From the NCBI GenBank assembly GCA_965221105.1, contig OZ244871.1, forward strand, positions 2,604,001 to 2,668,000: DNA of 64,000 nucleotides, given 5' to 3'. The position numbers were made by a program, and so were the translations under genes. Below, one piece after another: positions 17,099-26,912 of the stretch (its first letter is position 1; each line of letters opens with the position of its first letter). The notes beneath the pieces are model-generated. The model worked only from the letters and a program-made list of their open reading frames with translations, was not told the origin of the DNA and searched no databases. The stretch comes from GM7GCV1 sp965221105 (GTDB taxonomy: Bacteria; Pseudomonadota; Gammaproteobacteria; Pseudomonadales; GM7GCV1).

Positions 17099-18592
17099 AT
17101 GAGTGTTCGCGTTCGTATTGCGCCGTCCCCGACCGGAGATCCCCATGTAGGAACCGCCTACATCGCCCTGTTTAATCAGGTCTTTGCCCGCGAGCAGGGC
17201 GGTCGTTTTGTGTTGCGGATCGAAGATACGGACCGTGTGCGCAGCACACCTGAATCAGAGCAGGCCATTCTGGCCAGCCTGCGCTGGCTGGGGCTGGATT
17301 GGGATGAGGGTCCGGATGTGGGGGGAGACTGTGGGCCATACCGGCAAAGTGAACGGGTCAACATCTATCGTGACCATGCAGATCAGCTGCTTGAATCGGG
17401 CAGGGCGTTCAAATGCTACCGGACGCCCGAGGAGCTCGATCAGATTCGCGTTCGGATTCGCAACGAGGGAGGCCGACGTGCGCTCAAGGAATCTGATGTG
17501 CAGTTGCCCGACAGCGAACAGGCGCAGAGAGCGGCCGCCGGTGCAGCCAGTGTGGTGCGAATGCGGGTGCCGGATGACGGCATCTGCATGGTTCAAGATC
17601 GCTTGCGTGGTGAGATTGAGCTGGACTGGGCGGGCGTCGATGCACAGATTTTACTCAAGGCTGACGGGATGCCGACCTATCATCTGGCCAATGTCGTGGA
17701 TGACCACCTCATGGGAATTACCCATGTGATCCGGGGTGAGGAGTGGATAAATTCTGCACCCAAGCACCAGTTACTCTACCGGTATTTTGATTGGGATATG
17801 CCGGAACTCTGTCATATGCCCCTGCTGCGCAATCCAGACAAGTCCAAGCTGAGCAAGCGCAAAAACCCGACAAGCATTGGCTACTACAGAGATATGGGGT
17901 ATTTGCCCGAGGCCCTGATCAACTACCTCGGGCGCATGGGATGGTCCATGCCGGACAAGTCGGAGAAGTTTACGCTGCGCACGATGATCGAACACTTTAA
18001 TCTGGATAAGATCTCTCTGGGTGGGCCAGTGTTTGATGTTGAAAAGCTGGACTGGCTCAATGGTCTGTGGATTCGTGAAGAACTCGATGATGTCAGGTTC
18101 GCGGAACGACTGAGCGACTGGCATTTCAATCCGCAGTACCTCCACAGAATCATTCCCCTGATCAAAAACCGGATCAAGAAATTCAGCGATATAGAGCCTT
18201 TGGTTCGTCCTTTTTTTATTGGTCTGCCAGTATTGGACGACAGCAGTTTCGATGGGCTGCACCTCGATGCTGAGGCCCGCATCAGGGTCCTGCAGTTTGC
18301 CTCCTGGCGGCTGGATGGGCAGTCCTCATGGACACGTGATGATCTCTATCAGGGGTTGAATACGCTCGCCGGTGCGCTGGAGGTCACATTCAGGTCTTTT
18401 TTACAGCCCCTGTTCGTAGCCATGAGTGGCTCTACGGTGTGTCCACCGCTGTTTGATCTGATGGACATTGTAGGGCCGGATATCACCCGGGCACGCATTC
18501 GCCATGCACTGGCAATGTGCGGTGGAGTGTCAAAAAAAAAGGCCAGGTCTCTGGAGAAAGCCTATAAAAATTTGAGTCTGCCTCAGGTCTAG
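17099..18592 (+). CDS. gltX: Glutamyl-tRNA synthetase
   Basis: The 497-residue class I enzyme charges tRNA-Glu with glutamate in the cytoplasm. The HIGH-type signature is in APSPTGDPHVGTAYIALFN (residues 8-26), followed by RFVLRIEDTDR, and the KMSKS-type loop is DKSKLSKRK. Length and order match bacterial GluRS. ATG 17099 is directly supported by the family N-terminus (MSVRVRIAPSPTG). The stop TAG overlaps the stop of the convergent GGDEF gene (CTAG at 18589-18592). The gene is intact amid damaged neighbours, as expected for an essential gene. Confidence 0.97.
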   Translation: MSVRVRIAPSPTGDPHVGTAYIALFNQVFAREQGGRFVLRIEDTDRVRSTPESEQAILASLRWLGLDWDEGPDVGGDCGPYRQSERVNIYRDHADQLLESGRAFKCYRTPEELDQIRVRIRNEGGRRALKESDVQLPDSEQAQRAAAGAASVVRMRVPDDGICMVQDRLRGEIELDWAGVDAQILLKADGMPTYHLANVVDDHLMGITHVIRGEEWINSAPKHQLLYRYFDWDMPELCHMPLLRNPDKSKLSKRKNPTSIGYYRDMGYLPEALINYLGRMGWSMPDKSEKFTLRTMIEHFNLDKISLGGPVFDVEKLDWLNGLWIREELDDVRFAERLSDWHFNPQYLHRIIPLIKNRIKKFSDIEPLVRPFFIGLPVLDDSSFDGLHLDAEARIRVLQFASWRLDGQSSWTRDDLYQGLNTLAGALEVTFRSFLQPLFVAMSGSTVCPPLFDLMDIVGPDITRARIRHALAMCGGVSKKKARSLEKAYKNLSLPQV

Positions 18593-19228
18593 GTTGATCC
18601 CTGGATCAATGTGTCCTGCTGGGAGTTGTCGACACAGACGCGGTTTCGCACCGAAGCCTGTACCCTGTACATTGCCTGGTCAGCTGCGTGCATGACGGCA
18701 TCAAAATCCGGGTGGGAATCGCTGTAGGAAACACCCAGACTGATGGTTGTGCCCGTATTGTTCTGGACTTCCGCTTTGAGGCGTTCGGCAATTTTTTCCG
18801 CGGTAACCAGATCGGTATTGGGTAACAGGATCACAAATTCTTCTCCACCCCAGCGCACAACCAGATCCCGCACGCGCACATGCTGTTACTGATACAGGTG
18901 GAGATTTCGATCAGGATTTCATCACCTTTCTGGCGCCCATGTTGGCCGTTAAACCGCTTGAAATGGTCGATGTCTGCGAGCACAACACAGTGTGAGCGCT
19001 GTTGTGTATGATCAATCACCTGAATGAGCTTGCGCCAGTTCCCGAGACCCGTGAGTGAGTCCCGAAATGCCATGTTCTGCTCTCGAAGCTGGTGCCTGAC
19101 AGAGGCGATGGTTTTTTGTTCATGCGAAGAACCAGGCTGGAATAGATCAGATAGAAAGCCGAAAAGATAAGCCCCTCCCTCCATTCGGGTTCCGCCCTCA
19201 TTCCGGGAGGGGGGGGTGAATGATGCAC
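18589..19228 (-). pseudogene. Membrane-anchored diguanylate cyclase (GGDEF), frameshifted and truncated
   Basis: Pieces in three frames follow each other: a membrane helix (LIFSAFYLIYSSLVL, about 19150-19110), then VRHQLREQNMAFRDSLTGLGNWRKL with ADIDHFKRFNGQHG, then RVRDLVVRWGGEEFVILLPNTD. Together they are a GGDEF domain making cyclic di-GMP, with the active site GGEEF. Breaks lie near 19125 and 18880. Sequence upstream of 19228 is missing. The frames overlap little and have no internal starts with ribosome binding sites, so the gene is dead. Confidence 0.85.
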
Positions 19229-19277
19229 TTCATTAGACTGGAAGCGGGACTGTATTTTTTAACGATTTTGTGGTCAT

Positions 19278-21368
19278 TTAGTGGAAATCCCGTGATTTCA
19301 GCCTCAGGCCACTCAGTCTTATGCTCAGGTCGACCAGGGCACCTGCTATAACGTGGGTGACATTGCTGTCGGTTTCAATGCGGCCCTTTACCATCAGCAG
19401 TTTTGCTGTCAGCAGGGATTTCCTGAAGTATTCCTGGGTGCGCCGCCAGACAATGACATTGGTGTTGCCGGTCTCGTCCTCCAGAGTCAGGAAAACAGTG
19501 CCACGTGCAGTACCGGGGCGCTGCCTGCCGGTTACCAGACCGGCAATCCGGACAAATTGTCCACTGTGCAATGACGCCAGATCACTGGAGCGTTTACAGC
19601 GGTTAAATGGGGGCTGGTGGCGCAGCAATGCCAGGGGGTGAGAACGAATGCTGAACCCGGTTGTCTGGTAGTCCAGGATAACACTGTCGCCAATTTCCGG
19701 CCCGGCCAGGCTCATGCCGTCCATACCTGCTGTTTCGGTACCGGACTCCTGTTGCAGGAGGGGTTTCGATGGCTCGATTGCCGAAGCCTGCCAGTGGGCC
19801 TGGTGGCGATGTCCGCTCATGGTCCGCAAGGCATCGGCCGCCGCCAGTTTTTCGATATCGCTGCGATGCAGGACCGCCAGGTGGGCCAGCTGCTCAATGG
19901 AGTCAAAGCCCTGCCTTGGCCGGGAGTGTTGAATACGTAAGGCTGCCTCCTTTTCCAGACCCTTGACAGGCGACAGGCCAAGTCGCAGGGCGCGCTGGTT
20001 GGGTGAGTGTGCGCAGGGCTCGAGCCCGTGTAACCAGTCGCTTTTCTGCACGTCGACAGGCGCTATTTTGACTTGGTGGCGACGGGCATCCTGGATGAGC
20101 TGTGATGCGGAATAAAAGCCCATGGGCTGACTGTTGAGCAGGGCGCAGTAAAAGGCCGCGGGATGGTGGCATTTGAACCAGGATGATATGTAACAGAGCA
20201 GCGCAAAGCTGGCGGAATGTGACTCAGGAAATCCATAGCCGCCGAACCCCTTGATCTGGTCAAACAGGCGTTGTGCAAAATCTGCAGAATATCCCCGCTC
20301 CAGCATGCCGCGTACCAGTCTCTTTTCGAATTTCATCAGGTTACCGTTCTTTCCCCAGCTGGCCATGGCGCGTCTGAGCTGGTCGGCTTCCCCGCCACTG
20401 AAGCCTGCAGCCACCATGGCCAGCCTGATAACCTGCTCCTGGAAAATGGGGATCCCCTTGGTGGGTTCCAGTACCTCGCGGATTTCCTCGCTTGGGTAGC
20501 TGACGGCCTCTTCGCCGTTACGGCGTCGCAAATAGGGGTGAACCATATCCCCCTGGATTGGGCCTGGGCGGACAATAGCGATTTCGATGACCAGATCGTA
20601 GAACTGTGCGGGCTTCAGGCGCGGCAGCATGCTCATCTGGGCACGAGACTCCACCTGAAAAATCCCAATGGAATCGGCTCGGCTGAGCATGGCATAGGTT
20701 GCGGGGTCTTCCTTGGGGATATCGCTCAGGCTGCGAATGCCAGGCTCGTAGGAAGATACCAACTCCAGCATACGCCTGATGGCAGATAGCATTCCGAGAC
20801 CCAGCACATCGACTTTAAGCAGGCCCAGAGATTCGATATCTTCCTTGTCCCATTGGATCACTGTGCGTTCAGGCATGCTGGCGTTTTCCACGGGCACCAG
20901 TTCACTCACCTTGCCGGATGTGATCAGGAAACCGCCGACATGTTGTGACAGGTGGCGTGGGAACCCCATGATCTGCTCGACCAGCCGGTAGAACTGCTGC
21001 ATGGTTATACTCTCCATGCGCATGCCGGTTTCCTCAATGCGTTTCTGCAAATCTCTGGAGCGATCCCACCAGGCCAGGGACTTGGCCAACTCATCAATCA
21101 GCTGGCTGTCCAGACCCAGCACCTTGCCAATATCGCGAATGGCGCTTCGCAACCGGTACCTGATAACAGTCGCTGCCAGGGCCGCACGCTCGCGGCCGTA
21201 CTTGGTGTAGATGTACTGGATGACTTCTTCGCGTCGCTGGTGCTCAAAATCCACATCAATATCCGGGGGCTCATCGCGTTCTTTGGAGACAAAGCGTTCG
21301 AACAGCATATTGATCAGGTCAGGTGAGATTTCCGTGATGTGCAGGCAATAACACACCACGGAATTGGC
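19278..21368 (-). pseudogene. dnaE2: Error-prone polymerase DnaE2/ImuC, C-terminal part (split by ISKra4)
   Basis: This is the larger part (about 696 codons) of the DnaE-type translesion polymerase. It begins AANSVVCYCLHITEISP, contains the catalytic PDIDVDFEHQRREEVIQYIY and the helix-hairpin-helix and OB-fold regions (TGRQRPGTARGTVFLTLEDETGNTNVIVW) near the end. The start and PHP domain are on the other side of the insertion, so no complete polymerase is made. Joining to 23225 gives 1030 residues, normal for the family. Confidence 0.92.
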
Positions 21369-21403
21369 TGCCGATCGGGTGTACGTCAATATTTGGGCAA
21401 ATA

Positions 21404-22816
21404 TCATTTTTCGCAGATATGAGGAGTTTTCGGTTGTGCGTACCAGTAGTCATCAAATCGGTTGCTGATGATATATGAGCGAAGCGATGCAATGCTGTTT
21501 GCGCCATCCTTGCTCCAGTGCATCCCGCCGCGTTTCAGTCGGGTACCGATGACATTTTTGCATCCGGCTTCGACTGCCGCGCTTGATACGCATAACCCCT
21601 GTTCTCGGAATGTCTTATACCGCATCCGTTCGTGGTTGCGTTCGAAATAGCCGAGTGCATTCTTAATCTTCTCACCTTGTACTGAAAGCGGGTGCAGAAT
21701 ATCAATCACATCCTCAATCTCTCCGGTTCTGAGGGCTGCACAGGTATTTTTTGCCCATTGTCTGCCGATCTCGGCATCGTCGCCGTACACGAGTTTGGAG
21801 ATATCCCAGATTTTTTCGAGGGCGTGAAACAGGTCAAGAATCTGGATGGCTGTAGGAAACAGTTCCGTGAAACAGGCCCAGATCCACTTGGCCCCGTCTC
21901 CGATGACGACCTGACGGTTGGCATCATAGAATCCTCGCCGTAGGGCCTCGCGCTCCATGCGTTGTGCAAAGGGTGCCAAGTGCATAGCCAGATCCTTGGT
22001 GCCTGCACTTTCGATGGCCGCAGTGTGGGTCACCGACGAGACATCGATTCTGGCATGGCCCTGCTCGTCACACCGATCACAGCTCCAGACTGTTGCAACC
22101 TTCATTTCCCGGGTTTTCGAGGTCCCGTCGGGCTGCTTGCCCTTCACCCCTTCGGTCTCCGACCTGATCATCGGCACCCCGGTCCCGTCAACCCCGAGAT
22201 ACATGGTGCGTGCCGGAAGCGATTCCTGCTCGACTTGGCGTACTTCGTACTGACGTATGTCCTTCCCCAAGCGCTCGGCAGTTCGTTCCACCTGCTTGAT
22301 ACTCACCCGGACTGATGCCAACTCGTGCAGCAGGGTGTGTGATTGGGCAAAGCTTTCCCGGCCCGCCACCTGACCGATCATCCGCACTACACCCGGTGAC
22401 AGGGCTCGTGAATCCAGACCCATGGCCTGATCCTTGGGAAACCAGCCCTGTGTGCAGTCATCACAGTAGTAATAGGCCCTGTGATATGTAATATCGCCCA
22501 CGGCCGTGGTCAGCGTGCGAGCATGCTGACCACGATAGCGGGCCGGTGCACCGCAGTCACAGGGTATGTGGTTCGAAGGATGATCCGAATCATCCTGGTC
22601 CAGAAATGTCTCGAGCAGCGATGCGGCGAAGTTCAGGGCACGTGACTTGATCAATGACTCAACGGCATCGAAATCAACCCGGCGGGTAAAATCCTGTGCC
22701 CCCAGCAGCCTGAGGATGTCCTGCTCAACCTCCTGTGCGACAGTCTGTGTGAGCACGTCTGGTTCAGCGTTTTTTTTTACGGTGCGCCTGCACCTGTGAA
22801 TCACACAATGACTCAC
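21404..22816 (-). CDS. ISKra4-family transposase
   Basis: The frame has 470 codons. An N-terminal zinc-binding part (CDCGAPARYRGQ, then YYYCDDC) precedes the core: YLGVDGTGVPM (first Asp), VVIGDGAKWIW (second Asp) and the family ending SSAAVEAGCKNVIGTRLKRG with the catalytic Glu. The first 15 residues from ATG 22816 are probably not real, because the upstream gene overlaps here and a run of nine A (22770-22778, minus strand) lies at the overlap. The protein may normally be made by slippage from the upstream frame. Confidence 0.9.
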   Translation of the reverse strand: MSHCVIHRCRRTVKKNAEPDVLTQTVAQEVEQDILRLLGAQDFTRRVDFDAVESLIKSRALNFAASLLETFLDQDDSDHPSNHIPCDCGAPARYRGQHARTLTTAVGDITYHRAYYYCDDCTQGWFPKDQAMGLDSRALSPGVVRMIGQVAGRESFAQSHTLLHELASVRVSIKQVERTAERLGKDIRQYEVRQVEQESLPARTMYLGVDGTGVPMIRSETEGVKGKQPDGTSKTREMKVATVWSCDRCDEQGHARIDVSSVTHTAAIESAGTKDLAMHLAPFAQRMEREALRRGFYDANRQVVIGDGAKWIWACFTELFPTAIQILDLFHALEKIWDISKLVYGDDAEIGRQWAKNTCAALRTGEIEDVIDILHPLSVQGEKIKNALGYFERNHERMRYKTFREQGLCVSSAAVEAGCKNVIGTRLKRGGMHWSKDGANSIASLRSYIISNRFDDYWYAQPKTPHICEK

Positions 22817-23108
22817 TGACTTCGGTCAATTCGCCCACCAGTTGCTTAAAGCGCTTGAATTCCTGTATCTGCTGCTGTGTCTGCTTGAGCATAGGGGCTG
22901 GAATCGACCGGGTGACTGTTTTGTTTGTGACCTTGCGTGTTAACTGCCAGCTCTGATGTCCGGGGTCACCGGGTGTAGCACAGTGGCAGGCAGGTGATCC
23001 ACATTTGCGGGAGACGTGGAGCAAGTTGCCGGGGCGGAAATCCCTGAGGGTGTTGAACTGGGTCAGCAGAGCATCCCGCTTGGCTTTGAGTTGATTGATC
23101 GTGTCCAT
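22764..23108 (-). CDS. DUF6788-like accessory protein of the ISKra4 element
   Basis: The 114-residue product begins MDTINQLKAKRDALLTQFNTL, has a Cys-rich segment (CGSPACHCATPGDPGH) probably binding metal, and ends in HRKKKR on the A9 run, where it overlaps the transposase frame. Proteins of this type precede the transposase in several ISKra4 elements. ATG 23108 was chosen over longer frame starts because it follows the family N-terminus; the AT-rich stretch upstream (23140-23215) probably holds the promoter. Confidence 0.8.
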   Translation of the reverse strand: MDTINQLKAKRDALLTQFNTLRDFRPGNLLHVSRKCGSPACHCATPGDPGHQSWQLTRKVTNKTVTRSIPAPMLKQTQQQIQEFKRFKQLVGELTEVSESLCDSQVQAHRKKKR

Positions 23109-23224
23109 GGGCAGAGTCTCTGGATGGTTGCAATACTGAAAGTATACATTACTTATAATAAAGCGTAAAAAATGCCTATCAGGACTACCGATTATGAAAT
23201 TGCCTAAAATCTGACGCACACCCC

Positions 23225-24226
23225 TGCCGATCCCCGACCTTGACACAGAATGTTGCGGCTGCGGGCAAAGCGAACGATGTCCTCCACGGTCAGAAAGTAG
23301 TGCTCGTAGTGCATCTCCTCAATCAGGTGAAGCTCGTGTTCGATGGACGCTCTTGCTTTCTCCGGTATGCCCTGGGGCCAGCGCTTGAGCGCGCCAGCCT
23401 CGGTGAGCCTGCGTAAATGGTCGATAGGTCTGATGTTCCGGGGTACCAGTTCACATGGATACTGGTAGCGAAGTTCCTGGAGTGAAAAATTACAGAGACC
23501 GGTAACCCGAACTGTTTCTGCAAGCAGGTTTTGTGGGTAGAGCTGCTGCAGTACGGACAGCGGCTTCAGATAGCGCTCTGCATTCTGTTCACGTTCCTGG
23601 CCGAGTTGTTGAATAGAGGTGTTCAGGCGAATTGCGGTCACTGCGTCCAGAAGAGGGCGCCTCTCCGGAATGTGCATGCGCACCTGACCACAGGCCAGCA
23701 TGGGAATATCCAGTTGCCGGGCAAGTTTGACCAGCTTCCGAAACTGTAATTGCTCGCCAGGCTGATAGCTATGGTGTACTCCCAGCCACAGGCGGTTTCG
23801 AAATGCACGGGACAGGGCCTTGCCCCAGGACAGATGCAGTTCCTGGCGGGTGTCGGCCAGCCAGATCAGCAGACAGTGCTTCAGGCGAAAGCGCAGGTCC
23901 TCTTCATGCAGGCAGTACTCGCCCTTGGGTGCACGCCTCCTCGCCAGGGTAATAAGCCCTGAAAGTTCTGCGTAGGCGCTCCTGTCGGGGCAAAGGGCGA
24001 TGAGTTCACAGCCGTTGTGAAGCCGCACCTGGCTACCGATAATGAATTTCAGGCCCAGCTCCTGCGCACGCACATGGGCCTTGACCACCCCTGCAAGGGA
24101 GCAGATATCTGTAATTGCCAGGGCTTCGTAGCCCAGATCAAAGGCACGCTCCACCATTTCTGCCGGTGTCGAAGCACTGTGCAGAAAACTAAAATTTGTT
24201 TGGCACTGAAGCTCGGCATATCCCAT
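23225..24226 (-). pseudogene. dnaE2: Error-prone polymerase DnaE2/ImuC, N-terminal part (split by ISKra4)
   Basis: The first 334 codons include the PHP domain (GYAELQCQTNFSFLHSASTP, ALAITDICSLAGVVKAH) and the beginning of the polymerase domain up to ILCQGRGSA, where the IS begins. It is third in the operon behind imuB, separated by 71 bases. The fragment could be translated from its own start but lacks all catalytic aspartates. Confidence 0.92.
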
Positions 24227-24297
24227 AAAAATCAGTGTGGCAGGATGTGGATTAATCTATTCTCTAGAAATCGTATCAGTAACTGATAGATAAAATT

Positions 24298-25800
24298 TTA
24301 TGAAAAAATACCTTGCGCATACCAATGGTCGCTGTGAAGGTCGTGGTAGATCCAGTAGCGTACCTGATCATCGCGTTCTGCAATAAAGTAATCCCTGATA
24401 CAGGTGGCCTCTGTGCAGTTTTGTTGCCACCATGTGCCTTCAATACGTTCCGGTCCCTGGATGAGTTGCAGCTTCCCCTCCGGGTTCCTGCCTCTGCTCC
24501 AGCACAGCTGAGTGCCATGGCGCTGTATCCTTCGCGGCTGTTTAAACAGCCAGACAGGTCTTGGAGCCTGTTCAGCATGGCTGGCATATTGTCCGGTCTT
24601 CTCCCGGCTGGAGTGCTTCTTGAAAGGCTGTGCCTGAACAGCTTGCTGTTCAGGCAGGTGTTCGCTACGTGGTTCGAACTGGTAAATGGCCCTGGGACCA
24701 AGCCGGGTTTGTATGCGGGCAGCCAGTGCCTCAGCATCCTGTTGCAGGTGTTGTTGACGGTCTTCGGCCTGATCCTGGAACAATGGCAGTGGCCGGGCTT
24801 CGAAAGCCGTAGTCTGTTCACAGTGCAATTCAAGGCGTTCAACGGGAAAAACCAGCCTGATCTGCTCAAGACGTACTCTGGTTAATTCCATAAGCAGGTC
24901 TTTCTGACTGTGGATGCGCCCTGCACCCAGACTGAAGCTGTGTACCTGCCCCTGGGGGGAGTAGAGGCACCAGTCTATCTGGCGGGTTTCCAGCTGTTGT
25001 CTGACCAGAAAATCCATCAGCTCCTGCAACAGTTTTTCTGCGGGTGCTTCCAGCAGGCGGGTATTGTCCACAGCGTAGTGGAAGCTAATGCTACGCTGAA
25101 AGGCCTGTGCGGGCTGATTGTGCACCAGGACAGCGGGCCTTCTGCCTTCCAGTTCACTGAGCCAGTTGAGGAATTCCTGCCCAAAGCGCTTGCCCAGTTC
25201 AGCAGGGGGGATACCGGACAAATCACCGAAACACTGGAACCCCATGGCGTGCAGTTTGTCGGCGACATCCGGGAAATCACTGAGGTGCAGATGAGTCAGT
25301 GGCATGGAGTGGACACGCGATATGAAGACTGCTGTGTTGTCTTCTTTCCTGACAGGATACGTCTGGTGAGAAAGCAGCCAGGCACCCTGACGGCTGTGCG
25401 CCAGGCCGGTCCGGTAGTCCCGGTTTTTGTGACTCAATGCACTGCGCAGTGTGGCACACAAATTTTCGACACCACCAAACAGGCGCAAACAGCGGGATAT
25501 TTCCAGTAACAGACAGTTATCTCCGTACACTTCTATATAGGGGGTAAAGTCATAGGCCCATGCAGCCAGATTCTGCAGTAGCTGCGTTTCAGCGGCTCTG
25601 TCGCGGGCCACGATCTCCGCCTTGGCAAGTGCATGGATGCCCGAGGCCTTCATTCCCGCTTTCACGCCAGCCTGTCGGGCGCAGCGGGTTGCCATGCAGA
25701 CGCGATGCTGCTCTTCAATGACCAGAAATCGGCTGTCTCCGTCCCGGCTTCCTGCAGCTTCAAGTGGTAGATGGGGAAATCGTAGTGCGAGCCAAAGCAT
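24298..25800 (-). CDS. imuB: ImuB, Y-family-like polymerase subunit of the SOS mutasome
   Basis: The 500-residue protein matches ImuB: MLWLALRFPHLPLEA at the start, GDNCLLLEISRCLRLFGG, a helix-hairpin-helix region (FGDLSGIPPAELGKRFGQEF) and a long C-terminal part with RPVWLF followed by ERIEGTWW near the end. ImuB lacks catalytic residues of true Y polymerases and links ImuC to the beta clamp; the clamp-binding segment may be QARPLPLF-like (EARPLPLFQ near residue 335). The start ATG is 18 bases after imuA. It is intact, though its partner DnaE2 is split. Confidence 0.93.
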   Translation of the reverse strand: MLWLALRFPHLPLEAAGSRDGDSRFLVIEEQHRVCMATRCARQAGVKAGMKASGIHALAKAEIVARDRAAETQLLQNLAAWAYDFTPYIEVYGDNCLLLEISRCLRLFGGVENLCATLRSALSHKNRDYRTGLAHSRQGAWLLSHQTYPVRKEDNTAVFISRVHSMPLTHLHLSDFPDVADKLHAMGFQCFGDLSGIPPAELGKRFGQEFLNWLSELEGRRPAVLVHNQPAQAFQRSISFHYAVDNTRLLEAPAEKLLQELMDFLVRQQLETRQIDWCLYSPQGQVHSFSLGAGRIHSQKDLLMELTRVRLEQIRLVFPVERLELHCEQTTAFEARPLPLFQDQAEDRQQHLQQDAEALAARIQTRLGPRAIYQFEPRSEHLPEQQAVQAQPFKKHSSREKTGQYASHAEQAPRPVWLFKQPRRIQRHGTQLCWSRGRNPEGKLQLIQGPERIEGTWWQQNCTEATCIRDYFIAERDDQVRYWIYHDLHSDHWYAQGIFS

Positions 25801-25818
25801 GGTGCAGTTTCCTCTGGG

Positions 25819-26631
25819 TTAGGCCGGAGTGTCCGATTCACCGGGGTTGCCGGATACAGCAGACACGTCTTGATCAGGAAAAGCTCCGGAGAACCAGACC
25901 GGGCTCGATAGTGGCGGCAGCGGTTGCCAGTCCTCGGGCAGTGCTATCCGGGCACGATACGAATACGGGCTGCGCTGATGTGTTCTGTGCAGGGACAGTG
26001 TTCCACGCTGTTTATGAATGCGGACGGCAAAACCTTTCTGGCAGGCTGTAATACTCAGGCGCAGGCTGGCCGGGCTGCTGTGTTCAAGTGCATTCAGATG
26101 CCGGAATACAATGAGCAGGGCACCGTTGCTGGAGGCATTGAGCTGCAATTTCCGCACTTCGGTGTAGGTCAGTCGTCGTGGCTCCCAGCAGAGTACGCCG
26201 AGACAGGCCGGGCTGGCTGCGGCAGTGCGCACACTGTAGATAAAGTTCCGGGACGAACCGCTGTCGATAATCAGGAAGCGGTGATAGTCCAGGCACAGTT
26301 GCTGTAAACCAGGAAGATGTAATTGGGCGGGGGGATCGACGAGTACAAGATAGCCAGCCTTTTCAAGCAGGGTGCACAGGCTTCTGGATAGCAGCTGCCA
26401 TTCGCCCAGCCCGGAATGTTTCTGCAATATTTCAGTCAGGCCATACAGCGGCCAGCCCCGTTGCACGAGCAGGGCATTGATGTGTGGGTAGCCCGTATCC
26501 AGTGAGTGAATACCTGGCTGCCGACGCCAGGCAAAGCGAGCGGATTCACCGCGCCAGAGGTCAGGGTGGCGCAGCAGCTTTTCCAGTCTGAGATTTCTGG
26601 CAGAGCGTTCTTCAGGCGAGAGAGTGTCCAT
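25819..26631 (-). CDS. imuA: ImuA, RecA-like partner of the SOS mutasome
   Basis: The 270-residue protein resembles ImuA: WRRQPGIHSLDTGYPHINALL, PLYGLTEIL, and FLIIDSGSSRNFIYSVR with LQLNASSNGALLIVFRH. It recruits the mutasome to damaged DNA with ImuB and DnaE2. The start ATG at 26629-26631 is only three bases from the LexA operator, so the usual ribosome binding site is absent and the transcript may be leaderless or have a very short leader. It is the first gene of the operon. Confidence 0.88.
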   Translation of the reverse strand: MDTLSPEERSARNLRLEKLLRHPDLWRGESARFAWRRQPGIHSLDTGYPHINALLVQRGWPLYGLTEILQKHSGLGEWQLLSRSLCTLLEKAGYLVLVDPPAQLHLPGLQQLCLDYHRFLIIDSGSSRNFIYSVRTAAASPACLGVLCWEPRRLTYTEVRKLQLNASSNGALLIVFRHLNALEHSSPASLRLSITACQKGFAVRIHKQRGTLSLHRTHQRSPYSYRARIALPEDWQPLPPLSSPVWFSGAFPDQDVSAVSGNPGESDTPA

Positions 26632-26659
26632 ATACTGTATTTATATACAGTATATGGAT
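26628..26659 (-). promoter_or_regulatory. LexA operator (SOS box) of the imuA operon
   Basis: CTGT at 26635-26638 and ACAG at 26647-26650 are eight bases apart, the LexA consensus CTGTN8ACAG. The box is centred in a longer near-palindrome (TCCATATACTGTAT, TT(T/A)A..., reversed on the other side). It directly precedes imuA, so the operon should be induced by DNA damage. Confidence 0.93.
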
Positions 26660-26676
26660 TGAAGTCAATCCCCGGA

Positions 26677-26907
26677 TCAGGCAGGACTATTCGAAAGTCC
26701 TGATGGTGGTTCGTTGAGATTTACGCCGATTTTTGCAGGCCTCAAAGGTTGCTGTGTTCTGATGGCGGTATGGAGGGGTTGGACGGAAGGCTCAGCAGGT
26801 GCCGGCTGCACGGGGCGGAGGTTCGCCCGGTGCGCCATCGTGCGGCTGATGCCGAACGCCGCCTGCTCCTCTGTGCGGTGGAAGACCGGGCGTACTTTCA
26901 GATCCAC
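26677..26907 (-). pseudogene. Possible transposase remnant
   Basis: The frame starts MDLKVRPVFHRTEEQ, which resembles the region where IS1634/IS4-type transposases read DLKVRPxxHR before their C-terminal helices. The rest (ISRTMAHRANLRPVQPAPAEP) does not continue the similarity in an obvious way. It is probably a short decayed fragment left between imuA and the NYN gene. Confidence 0.35.
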
Positions 26908-26912
26908 AGTCC

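Larger units (their letters stand above)
21377..23224 (-). mobile_element. ISKra4-family insertion sequence (1848 bp)
   Basis: An 8-bp duplication TGCCGATC flanks it (21369-21376 and 23225-23232). The ends are related inverted repeats: GGGTGTACGTCAATATTTGGGC from 21377 and, reversed from 23224, GGGTGTGCGTCAGATTTTAGGC. Two overlapping genes lie inside on the minus strand. Removal restores dnaE2 in frame (GRGS-AANS). The element looks complete. Confidence 0.9.
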
